Shown: in pieces, positions 33,693-40,740 of the stretch | Numbering within the stretch: position 1 is the stretch's first letter | Layout: every line of letters starts with the position of its first letter | Assembly (NCBI GenBank): GCA_041687095.1 | Contig: JAWLCQ010000021.1 | Location: 1 to 45,112, forward strand | Direction: 5' to 3' | From: JAWLCQ01 sp041687095 | GTDB taxonomy: Bacteria > Planctomycetota > Phycisphaerae > SM23-33 | Length of the DNA stretch: 45,112 nucleotides | Made by a program: the position numbers and the translations under genes | Notes under the pieces: generated by a model | What the model saw: the letters and a program-made list of their open reading frames with translations, nothing else | Databases searched by the model: none | Told to the model about the DNA's origin: nothing

Positions 33693-34865
33693 ATGAGCAC
33701 CGCGTACCGCCCGGACTACCGCTACCCGACGAACGGCGAGAAGAAGGCCCTGCTGGAACTCGCCCGCGCGGGCAAGGCCCCCCGCGTGCTGTGCCGCTGG
33801 TCCGCCAACCCGCGCATCGTCGTCCTCGACCCCCAGCTCAACCCCGAGGGGTACACCTACCACGGGATGCTGCACGATCCCACCGTCGCCCCGATCGTCC
33901 AGTCCCGCTACCAGGAGTACTGGAACACGACGATGGCGCGGACGTGCGACATGGTCGAACAGCTTCCGGAGGTCTGGGACGTCTCCGTCGAGTACCACAA
34001 CGTCTACGACGCCGCGTACTTCGGCGCCCCCGTGCACTACCCCGAGCATCAGGTGCCCACCGCGCACCCGCACCTCACGCTCGACGACGTGGATGAGTTC
34101 CTTCGCCAGGACTACTCCCGCCCGCTGGAGAACCCATACGTCAAGGACATGCTCGCCTTCCGCGAGCAGCTCATCGCCGCGACGAAGGACTTCCGCCACC
34201 TGGGGCGCCCCGCGCGGGTCCTGCCGTTCACGCTGAACTTCGACGGGCCCCTGACGGCAGCGTACATGATCTTCGGGGAGGACATGTTCGTCCTCCTCGC
34301 CGCCGAGCCCGACAAGGCCGCCCGGGTGCTCCTGCACATCACCGACGCCGTCATCCTCCGCAACCAGGCCCTGCTGCAACTCTCGGGGCAGCCCACCGTG
34401 CAGCGCTGGGGCTCGCTCGCCGACGACGCCGTCCAGCTCATCAGCACGCGGATGTACGAGGACCTCGTCCTGCCCGCCCACGAGCGGTGGTACTCGACGA
34501 TGTCCACGACCACACCCGCCACCCGCGGCCGCTTCATGCACTGCTGCGGGGACGGGACGCGGCACTTCCCGATCATGTCGACGAAGCTGGGCGTGTCGAG
34601 CTTTGACACGGGCTTCCCGGTGGACCACGGCCAGTTGCGCCGCGACCTGGGCTCCGACGTGTACATCAGCGGCGGACCGGCCATCGGGATGTTCATCACC
34701 GGCACGCCCGAGCAGCTCTACGCCGAGACCCGCCGCATCCTGGAATCGGGGGTGAAGGAGGGCGGGCGGTTCGGCCTGCGCGAGGGCAACAACCTCCCCC
34801 CGCGCGTCCCGCTGGAGAACCTCCTCGCCGTCTACCAGGCGTGCCTGGAGCACGGGGCGGTCTGA
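33693..34865 (+). CDS. Uroporphyrinogen decarboxylase (URO-D) family protein, second copy
   Basis: The 390-residue protein starts at MSTAYRPDYRYP behind GGAGG; the open frame reaches back to 33321 but through the divergent gene. Barrel features of the URO-D superfamily are LPFTLNFDGPLTAAYMIFGEDMF, HCCGDGTRHFPIMSTKLGVSSFDTGFPVD (metal-ligand-like His/Cys region of MtaA-type methyltransferases), DVYISGGPAIGMFITGTPEQL and FGLREGNNLPPRVPLENLLAVYQ. It lacks the MRQAGR tetrapyrrole motif of HemE. The HCC and CGDG residues make a zinc-dependent methyl- or dealkylation role more likely than haem synthesis. It shares only the fold with the 29352-30347 protein. Confidence 0.75.
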   Translation: MSTAYRPDYRYPTNGEKKALLELARAGKAPRVLCRWSANPRIVVLDPQLNPEGYTYHGMLHDPTVAPIVQSRYQEYWNTTMARTCDMVEQLPEVWDVSVEYHNVYDAAYFGAPVHYPEHQVPTAHPHLTLDDVDEFLRQDYSRPLENPYVKDMLAFREQLIAATKDFRHLGRPARVLPFTLNFDGPLTAAYMIFGEDMFVLLAAEPDKAARVLLHITDAVILRNQALLQLSGQPTVQRWGSLADDAVQLISTRMYEDLVLPAHERWYSTMSTTTPATRGRFMHCCGDGTRHFPIMSTKLGVSSFDTGFPVDHGQLRRDLGSDVYISGGPAIGMFITGTPEQLYAETRRILESGVKEGGRFGLREGNNLPPRVPLENLLAVYQACLEHGAV

Positions 34866-34871
34866 GGACGC

Positions 34872-35060
34872 TCAGATCCCGTAGACCTCGGAGATGCGGA
34901 GGTTGCGGCGGGGGCGGAAGAGGCGGCCCTGCCCGGGGGCGAGGTCGAGGGGCTGCTTGCGCGGGCGGTAGGGTCAGGGCTTGCCCCACGCCCCGGTGCG
35001 GGGGCTGCACTCCTCCATCTCCTCGGTCCCGAAGTGGAAGTCTACGTGGGTGTGGGCGGG
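34872..35060 (-). pseudogene. Protein-like in-frame extension beyond the prepilin stop codon
   Basis: Beyond the TAG (35061-35063) of the prepilin-like gene the same frame runs for 28 sense codons (containing HTHVDFHFGTEEMEEC), a TGA (34974-34976), then 33 more (containing LFRPRRNLRISEVYGI) and a final TGA at 34872. The amino-acid texture looks genuine. It may be an eroded gene fragment that happens to be in frame, or the old C-terminus of the prepilin-like protein. Confidence 0.35.
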
Positions 35061-35927
35061 CTACCGGCCCCCGCCGTAGCGGAGGCGCGTCCAGAGCCAG
35101 AAGTTGCCGGTGGGTACGTGGGTGTCCAGCCGGTTGCCGCTGGCGCCGTTGACCATCTCCACATCGGTCAGGTTGACCTTGTCCACCTTGCCGTCGTGGA
35201 AGCCCAGAACGGCCTCCTCGGCGTCGTGGGGGGGCTGGTTGCTCTGGTCGCGCTGGCTGTCGAGGGCGGAGACGTCCAGGGGGGACACCTGGTAGTTCGC
35301 GTTGGGATCGCGGAAGTGGGTGATGTAGTCGGAGACGATGACGGGCGAGGCCCGGACGGCCGAGCGGGCCCCGTGGGCGACGTAGAGGAACTGGTCGTGC
35401 CGGAAGGTGCAGAACTTGGCCGCGTAGGTGGTATAGGCGTTGCCGTTGGCGGTCTTGTCGATGATGGCGGCACTGACGAGTTCGGGCTTACGCTTCTCCC
35501 AGATGGGGTCGGCGCCCGGGCAGAACATGAGCTTCTTGACGGTCAGCAGATCGCGCCCCGCGAAGTAGCTCTCGATCTTCTCGTCCCCGTCGCTGTTGAC
35601 GATGGCGCGGCCATCGAGGAGCATGCCCAAGCCGCTGGCGTTGCCGGTGCTGCCGAGGTCGTTGCCGACGGCCGCGGCGGTGAGGCTGTCGCTGCGGTTG
35701 AGGGGGAACACGCCGTTGTTGTCGACCGCGTACACGCCGGCCGCCTTCACCAGGGCCGTCACGTTCCCCATGCACAGCTTCGTCCGCGCCTGCATCCGCA
35801 CCCGCCAGAACGCCGGGGCCATGATGCCCACGAGAACGGAGATAATGACCGCGACGGTCAGGACTTCGATGAGGGTGAAGGCCGCCCGTCGCGGGGAGCC
35901 GTACGGCATGCTGTGTCGCTGGAGCAT
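35061..35927 (-). CDS. Prepilin-type N-terminal cleavage/methylation protein (type II pseudopilin-like)
   Basis: The 288-residue protein starts MLQRHSMPYGSPRR behind AGGAGA. At residues 15-36 it has the class III signal AAFTLIEVLTVAVIISVLVG, with cleavage expected just before F of FTLIEV by the prepilin peptidase. A FHDGKVD motif near the C-terminus resembles the H-x-DG signature of planctomycete DUF1559-type pseudopilins. It is the most divergent of the seven prepilin-like proteins in the window and lacks the conserved GNYGLRWSGRKDK block and aromatic tail of the 38517-44707 array. It diverges from the Cys-rich gene at 36159. Its strong promoter contains a palindrome over the -10 box. Confidence 0.82.
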   Translation of the reverse strand: MLQRHSMPYGSPRRAAFTLIEVLTVAVIISVLVGIMAPAFWRVRMQARTKLCMGNVTALVKAAGVYAVDNNGVFPLNRSDSLTAAAVGNDLGSTGNASGLGMLLDGRAIVNSDGDEKIESYFAGRDLLTVKKLMFCPGADPIWEKRKPELVSAAIIDKTANGNAYTTYAAKFCTFRHDQFLYVAHGARSAVRASPVIVSDYITHFRDPNANYQVSPLDVSALDSQRDQSNQPPHDAEEAVLGFHDGKVDKVNLTDVEMVNGASGNRLDTHVPTGNFWLWTRLRYGGGR

Positions 35928-36000
35928 TCGATGTTCTCCTGCGGCGGGCGCCCGCGGCGTCGAGGGGGCCGCCACACCTTTCTACACGAAACCTCCCCGC

Positions 36001-36029
36001 ATTATAACGCGGGGAGGAGGGAACCGCAA
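36001..36029 (-). promoter_or_regulatory. Strong promoter with inverted repeat over the -10 box
   Basis: Reading leftward, TTGCGG (36029-36024) and a perfect TATAAT (36006-36001) are 17 bases apart, upstream of the prepilin-like gene. A perfect inverted repeat, CCTCCCCGC at 35992-36000 and GCGGGGAGG at 36009-36017, is centred on the -10 box, a usual place for a repressor operator. Confidence 0.62.
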
Positions 36030-36041
36030 ATGATCCGATTG

Positions 36042-36087
36042 GGGACGGGCGTGGAACCATTTGCCCGTCCCGCCCGTTGCCTACAAT
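36042..36087 (+). promoter_or_regulatory. Promoter candidate of the Cys-rich gene with inverted repeat
   Basis: GGGACGGGC (36042-36050) and GCCCGTCCC (36063-36071) are perfect inverted arms around a 12-base loop. TACAAT at 36082-36087 is a good -10 box; TTGCCC at 36061-36066 would be a weak -35 box with a 15-base spacer, overlapped by the second arm. Confidence 0.4.
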
Positions 36088-36158
36088 GCGGCGCCCGGTT
36101 CGTTCGGGCGCGACGGGCCTTGCGGCCCCCGGAGCTCCAACTGGAAAAGGAGAGAGTG

Positions 36159-36800
36159 ATGACTCGACGAATTCTGCTACTGGTGCTGGTCGGTGCGGCG
36201 GTGACGGTGTGGGCGGTGACGGGCCCGACGCTATGGGCCGAGGACGCCCCCGCCGCAGACGTGAAGGAAGGCGGCTGCGGCGCGAAGGAGAGCGGCTGCG
36301 GCGGCAAGGACGGGGAGGCGAAGGCCAAGGGCGCCTGCGGTCCCAAGGGCGCTTGCGGGCCCAAGGCGGGCTGCGAGGGCGCGGGCTGCTCGCGCGAGAA
36401 GTGTACGGCCGATCTGACGGCGGCGATGGCGTCGCTGGACGCCGCCGCCCGGGCCGTCGAGGCCGGGGACAGCAAGGCGGCCCTGGCCGAACTGGCGAAG
36501 GCGCGGACGCTGCTGGCGGCGGCGAAAGGTCGTTGTGACGCCAAGGCCCCCGGGGCGGCCAAGGCGGAGGGCGTAGCGAACGCGGCCTGCCCGATCATGG
36601 GGGGCAAGGTAGTCCCCGGGGTGGCGACCCGCCAGTTCCAGGGCCAGACCATCGGGTTCTGCTGCGGCGGATGCCCGGGGCAGTGGGACAAGCTGACGGA
36701 CGCGGAGAAGGCCGCCAAGCTCGCGGGCGCGACCCCCAAGGCGGCGGCGCCTGCGGCGCGGCCCAAGGCGGGCTGCGGCGGCGGGGCGTGCGGGACGTAG
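36159..36800 (+). CDS. Secreted Cys-rich protein with TRASH/YHS-like metal-binding domain
   Basis: A 213-residue protein starting MTRRILLLVLVGAAVTVWAV (signal peptide, cleaved near LWAED) behind AAAAGGAGAGAG. Residues about 35-75 hold short Cys repeats (GGCGAKESGCGGKDG, GACGPKGACGPKAGC, EGAGCSREKC). A helical Ala/Lys region follows (about 75-125). Residues about 135-185 read NAACPIMGGKVVPGVATRQF, FCCGGCPGQWDKL, which matches the shape of TRASH/YHS-type metal-binding modules (CPxMGG ... FCCxGC). Another CGGGAC ends the chain. Binding of a soft metal such as copper or zinc in the periplasm is inferred. It is divergently transcribed from the prepilin-like gene, suggesting shared control, although no functional link is known. 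Confidence 0.75.
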   Translation: MTRRILLLVLVGAAVTVWAVTGPTLWAEDAPAADVKEGGCGAKESGCGGKDGEAKAKGACGPKGACGPKAGCEGAGCSREKCTADLTAAMASLDAAARAVEAGDSKAALAELAKARTLLAAAKGRCDAKAPGAAKAEGVANAACPIMGGKVVPGVATRQFQGQTIGFCCGGCPGQWDKLTDAEKAAKLAGATPKAAAPAARPKAGCGGGACGT

Positions 36801-36984
36801 CGGACAACACCACGGAGCGATCCCGGTCGCTTCGGCCGCCCCGGCGTGAGGGTTTGCCCCTTGCGGCGGGGCGGTGTTTTGCGCCTTGCGGTCCGATTCG
36901 CCCGCGGGGGGGGCGAATCGTAGGGTTCGTGTGGCCCGGGCCCAGACAGGTCGGGGCCCACGTATAAGGACCGGAGGACACCCG
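36801..36984. other. Spacer with two hairpins before the PEP-CTERM gene
   Basis: GCCCC...GGGGC followed by GGTGTTTTG (about 36854-36878) could be a weak terminator for the Cys-rich gene. GATTCGCCC and GGGCGAATC (about 36896-36920) form a perfect 9-bp stem whose role is unknown. Confidence 0.4.
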
Positions 36985-37698
36985 ATGCGTTCGCTCACCG
37001 CTCTCTTCGTCGTTTGCACCCTGGCCTGCCTGTCGCCGATGGCGGTGGGCGGGATCATCGTTTCGGCCTCGCACACGGACCATGCGGTCGTGGCGGGGAG
37101 CCTCAGCGACGTGCGGATGTCCGTCGAGCTGACGACGGTGGGCGGCAAGGCCTGGATGACCTTCCGCAACGTTTCGGTGGCGCCCGAGGCGTCGGTGGTG
37201 TTCAAGGAGATCGTGGTCGACACGTACGACGACGACACGGGGACCGCGCTGCTGTGGGACCCGGTGGTGCTGGATCATACGCGGCAGGTGGACTACGTGG
37301 CGGTGAAGTCCAACGGCCTGCCGGGCTTCCACGCCCAGACCGCCGAGGCCTTCCCGCTGCTGGAGCTGCGGGCGGCGTCGCCGCCGACCCAGCGAGGGAT
37401 CGGGGTGGGCGAGGAGCTGCGGGTGGAGTTCTCCACCGCCCTGGCCGACGGGTCGAACATCTTCGACTTCCTCAACGCCTTCGGCGGGGGGGACGACACG
37501 GGGATGTACGCCCTGGGGTTCCACGGCATCAGCGCGGACGTGCTCGGTGGCGAGAGCCTCAGCGGGATGAATGGGGGGGGCGGCGGAGAGGTCCCCGAGC
37601 CCGCGGCCGCCGGGATCCTGATGCTCGGTGCGGCGGGGCTGGTGCTGCGGCGAAACCGCCGCACCCGTCGCGTGCCCCCCGCCCCGCAGGCCGAGTAA
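36985..37698 (+). CDS. PEP-CTERM sorting-domain protein
   Basis: The 237-residue exported protein starts MRSLTALFVVCTLACLSPMA, a signal peptide, behind GGAGG. The body is a compact beta-sandwich (VRMSVELTTVGGKAWMTFRNVSV, KEIVVDTYDDDTGTALLWDP, LRVEFSTALADGSNIFDFLNAFG) without catalytic motifs. A Gly-rich stretch leads into EVPEPAAAGILMLGAAGLVL and a long basic tail (RRNRRTRR plus PPAPQAE), an exosortase-type sorting signal with an unusual extra 15 residues. The target sugar or partner is unknown. It lies 184 bases after the Cys-rich gene. Confidence 0.85.
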   Translation: MRSLTALFVVCTLACLSPMAVGGIIVSASHTDHAVVAGSLSDVRMSVELTTVGGKAWMTFRNVSVAPEASVVFKEIVVDTYDDDTGTALLWDPVVLDHTRQVDYVAVKSNGLPGFHAQTAEAFPLLELRAASPPTQRGIGVGEELRVEFSTALADGSNIFDFLNAFGGGDDTGMYALGFHGISADVLGGESLSGMNGGGGGEVPEPAAAGILMLGAAGLVLRRNRRTRRVPPAPQAE

Positions 37699-37718
37699 GA
37701 GACGGTTTCAGAACCTCT

Positions 37719-37812
37719 CGCACCGCAAAGGCCGCAAGGATCGCAAAGAGGAACCGGTCCAAACCCCAAGGGATCTGCTCCTCTTCGCGTCCTTTGCGGC
37801 CGTTGCGGTGCG
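37719..37812. repeat. Long hairpin of the CGCAAAGG family
   Basis: Arms of about 34 bases (CGCACCGCAAAGGCCGCAAG and its near complement CTTCGCGTCCTTTGCGGCC) flank a ~25-base loop 20 bases after the PEP-CTERM stop codon. The same family is found at 1411-1502 and, as a half-site, near 3021-3050. Confidence 0.75.
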
Positions 37813-37861
37813 CTCTGAGGCCGCTTCAAGCATTTCTCACCCCGCTGGGCCAAAGGCCCCT

Positions 37862-38284
37862 CATCTTCTTCCGCCCCGTAGGGGCGGGGGAGAATAGCCG
37901 GGGGCGAAGCGCAGCGGAGCCCCCGGAAGGCGGCCCGGTGCGATCGAGCCCCGACAGGGGCGGGGGAGGCCCTGGGATCCCTAGCAGCCCGTTTAGAAAC
38001 GGGCTGCTAGAGCAGGCGAGCAGGAGAACAGGTGAGCAGTAGATTCAAGACATCCATGGAACTCCTGAAGGCCAAACGTGTTACACGCCTGCGGTCTCCT
38101 GCTCTCCTGTTCTACTGCTCCATCAGGAAGCATGGTGTGACTTTGTAAACAGGCTGCTAGGTCTATCGGGTCTGCAGTCCGCTCCCTCGCCCCTGTCGGG
38201 GCTCCACGGAACTCTCCCGTTACCGGGGGTTCCGCTTCGCTTCGCCCCCGGCTACTCTCCGACGCCCCTGCGGGGCTGAGGATG
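37862..38284. repeat. Nested inverted-repeat element
   Basis: Outer arms of about 100 bases at 37862-37967 and 38183-38284 are inverted copies (GTAGCCGGGGGCGAAGCG, AGCCCCGACAGGGGCG in both). Between them lies a 180-bp unit (37981-38160) that begins CTAGCAGCC and ends GGCTGCTAG. Inside it are a perfect hairpin CTAGCAGCCCGTTT/AAACGGGCTGCTAG (37981-38010) and AGCAGGAGAACAGG-type units (38011-38045 and, inverted, 38092-38122). No gene is present, which suggests stepwise insertion of small non-autonomous elements. Confidence 0.75.
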
Positions 38285-38516
38285 TGCAAAGACTACTGCC
38301 GCGAGATCGGTTCGATTGTGATGATCGCGTTAACGGATCTCCATGTGAGCGTGTAGTAGCGTGTGGGGACCGGGTTGGGTCCGGCCGGTGGAGGGGTGAG
38401 TGAGCGTAGTACACCGGTCGGCGGCAGGATGGCCTGTCGGCTCGATCTTTCGCCGCCTTCGGGCGGTCCCGCTCACGCAGAGCCGTGCCTCCGTCACGGC
38501 GAGGGGAGAGCGGACG

Positions 38517-39422
38517 ATGCGCGCCGCACAAACGAAACGAGGGGAATCGAATCGAGGAGCGGGCTTTACGCTGGTGGAACTGCTCGTGGTCGTCAGCATC
38601 CTGGTGATCCTGGCGATGCTGGTCATGCCCGTGCTCAAGGTCGTCAAGGTCAAGACCGGGCTGGGCCTGTGCGCCACCAACATGCAGCACCTCTACGAGG
38701 TGCAGGAGATCTACCTCGCGGGGCACCTGGGCTACATCCCGCCCATGAGCGCCTACCAGGCCGGTCAGGGCTGCGCCAGCGCCTACGTGTCCCGCTGGTC
38801 CTCGGACGACCCGTGGCGGCTGTTCTTCGCGGGCTACTACGCGAAGTTCCAGTACATCGATGAGCCCACGCAGTTGTCCTGCCCGGACTCGGTCGTCCGC
38901 AACGGCTGGGCGCACGCCGCCAGCATGCGGATCAAGCTCCACAGCATGCCCGTCGCCGAGTGGTCCAACAACCCCGACGTGATCGGGAGCATCTACGGCA
39001 ACTACGGGCTGCGCTGGAGCGGGCGGAAGGACAAGACCTACTCCAGCGAACGCCTCATGTTCGCCGAGGTCTCCGCCTGCTTCCCCCATGGGCCCACCAC
39101 CTGGGAGTTCGAGGACATGCATGGGGGGCGCTGGTACGGGGAGGACAGCCCGTCCACGATGTCGATGAACATCGTCTCCTCCGCCGGGCGCGTCCTGGGC
39201 CTCCGCAACTACACCGACACGCGGCAGTGGGTGTGGGAGCAACGCTACTACTACCCGCACAACGAGCGGACCGGGGACAGCAAGGTTGCCCCGGTCCCGT
39301 ACGGCACGGGGGACTGGAGCGACGCGGCGTACGGGTTCTGGTCGAGTTTCGACAGCGAGCTGTTCGACGGGACCGCCTGGCCGTGGGGCGAGACGCTCGA
39401 CGAGATGCCGCTCAACTGGTAG
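38517..39422 (+). CDS. Pseudopilin array, member 1
   Basis: This 301-residue prepilin-like protein starts after GAGGGGAGAG. A class III signal GFTLVELLVVVSILVILAML (residues 16-35) is followed by the paralogous block GNYGLRWSGRKDKTYSSERL, a central MHGGRW, MSMNIVSSAGRVLGL, TDTRQWVW and a C-terminus ending SFDSELFDGTAWPWGETLDE then MPLNW. The mature protein should have one N-terminal helix for assembly into a type II secretion or type IV-like fibre and a globular domain. Two cysteines (LCATN and SCPDS) recur in the array and may form a disulfide. It is separated from member 2 by a 315-bp spacer that holds an inverted-repeat element. It is more diverged from members 2-4 than they are from each other. 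Confidence 0.85.
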   Translation: MRAAQTKRGESNRGAGFTLVELLVVVSILVILAMLVMPVLKVVKVKTGLGLCATNMQHLYEVQEIYLAGHLGYIPPMSAYQAGQGCASAYVSRWSSDDPWRLFFAGYYAKFQYIDEPTQLSCPDSVVRNGWAHAASMRIKLHSMPVAEWSNNPDVIGSIYGNYGLRWSGRKDKTYSSERLMFAEVSACFPHGPTTWEFEDMHGGRWYGEDSPSTMSMNIVSSAGRVLGLRNYTDTRQWVWEQRYYYPHNERTGDSKVAPVPYGTGDWSDAAYGFWSSFDSELFDGTAWPWGETLDEMPLNW

Positions 39423-39435
39423 GAACGTCCCGTCA

Positions 39436-39533
39436 GGGCCATCGCAAGGTCGTGGGCATCTTGCCCGTGGTTTCCCCGGAAACCCAGCAGGGGCGAGACG
39501 CCCATGCGACGGAAGCGGACTTTGCGATGGCCC
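39436..39533. repeat. Element bounded by inverted GGGCCATCGC
   Basis: GGGCCATCGC (39436-39445) and GCGATGGCCC (39524-39533) bracket about 78 bases containing GGGCATCTTGCCC and GGGCGAGACGCCC hairpins and GGTTTCCCCGGAAACC. The same ends bracket 8901-9029 upstream of lptD, where the inner hairpins differ. Confidence 0.7.
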
Positions 39534-39653
39534 GGAGCGTCCCGCGCCTTCCTTTGCGCACCTGCGTTAGCGCCCCGGGCGGTCGGGGTGTAGTACACCG
39601 TGGACGGGCCCACGGCCGTTGACGACGGTGGTGGACCCGGCGGGCCGATCGTG

Positions 39654-39737
39654 TATGATGGTTCGCAGAGTCCCGTGACTCGGGCGGGGGTTCGCCCCGG
39701 GCCGCGGGCCGCCCAAGGCGAAAAGGAAGGTGCGTGC
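39654..39737 (+). promoter_or_regulatory. Conserved leader of pseudopilin member 2
   Basis: From TATGAT (39654-39659) to the ribosome-binding site GAAAAGGAAGGTGC this stretch resembles the leader of member 4 (41685-41769), with a GC-rich hairpin (CCCGTGACTCGGG...) at the same place. TATGAT may be a -10 box, but no -35 box is clear. Confidence 0.5.
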
Positions 39738-40622
39738 GTGCGTAAGATCCGAAAAGGTTTCACGATCGTCGAACTCCTGGTGGTCGTGGCCATCATCGTC
39801 ATCCTGGCCGCCCTGGTCATGCCCGTGATCAAGCGGATCAAGATCACCACGTCGATGGGCCTGTGCGCGTCGAACCTGCAGGACCTGTACGAGGTCCAGG
39901 AGATTTACCTCGCGACGTACGGCAATAACATCCCCCCGATGTGCGGCTATGGGCGGTACACGACGAGCAACGGGTCGATCTCGGCCTACGTGGGGGACGG
40001 CCCGGACGACGGGTACGCCCTGTTCTTCGCCGGGTACTACGCGAAGTACGGGTATATCGAGGAGGGGACGGCGTTGTGCTGCCCGGACACGATCCTGAAG
40101 ATCGGCTGGGCGCACGCCTCCAGCATGATCAATCGCCTGCAGGCGATGCCCGTGAAGGAGTGGGCGGAGAACCCGGGCCTCGTCCGCCGGATGTTCGGCA
40201 ACTACGGGCTGCGGTGGAGCGGACGGAAGGACAAGAGCTACCAGTTCGACCGGCTGATGTTCGCCGAGGCTTTCGCGATATATCCGCACGCTCCGACGGC
40301 GAGCGACGTCATCTCCATGCACGGGGACGGCTACCACGGAGACAGCGCATCGAGCGCGATGTCGATGAACATCGTGTCCTCCACCGGGCGGGTCTTGGGC
40401 CTGAATCGTTTCACCGACACCCGGTACTGGCTGTGGAGCGACCGCTACAAATACCCGTGCAACGAGCGGTCGGGCGACACGTTCGTGGCCCCGATCAAGG
40501 GGGACCAGGACAACATGAGCGATCTGGGCTGGGGGTTCTGGGCGAGTTTCGACATGGAGATCTTTGACGCCCCTCGCTTCCCCTGGGGCGAGACGCTGGA
40601 TGAACAGCCCGACTGGTGGTAG
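39738..40622 (+). CDS. Pseudopilin array, member 2
   Basis: A 294-residue prepilin-like protein; the start is a GTG because AAGGAAGG precedes it and KGFTIVELLVVVAIIVILAA follows at once. Signal and helix are followed by SMGLCASNLQDLYEVQEIY, CPDTILK, FGNYGLRWSGRKDKSYQF, MHGDGYHGD, MSMNIVSSTGRVLGLNRFTD and the tail SFDMEIFDAPRFPWGETLDE then QPDWW. It is most similar to member 3, above all in the first 45 codons and the tail, which indicates recent duplication or gene conversion. It is probably a fibre or secretion pseudopilin. The globular domain binds or assembles through the invariant aromatic tail, an inference from conservation only. Confidence 0.85.
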   Translation: MRKIRKGFTIVELLVVVAIIVILAALVMPVIKRIKITTSMGLCASNLQDLYEVQEIYLATYGNNIPPMCGYGRYTTSNGSISAYVGDGPDDGYALFFAGYYAKYGYIEEGTALCCPDTILKIGWAHASSMINRLQAMPVKEWAENPGLVRRMFGNYGLRWSGRKDKSYQFDRLMFAEAFAIYPHAPTASDVISMHGDGYHGDSASSAMSMNIVSSTGRVLGLNRFTDTRYWLWSDRYKYPCNERSGDTFVAPIKGDQDNMSDLGWGFWASFDMEIFDAPRFPWGETLDEQPDWW

Positions 40623-40740
40623 CATTAGGACGATACGGTTTGCGGGGGGGGGCGTGGCGTGGACGGCTTGCATGTTCCTATAACTCGAAGGGGGGCGGCT
40701 CTGAAGTGCAGGGCGCGTAAGGCGAGAAAGAGGTGTCCGT

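Noticed and set aside
35061..35063. Programmed stop-codon readthrough in the prepilin-like gene
   Set aside because: Two stops of different type would have to be bypassed and no recoding element is visible; an eroded fragment is the simpler explanation.
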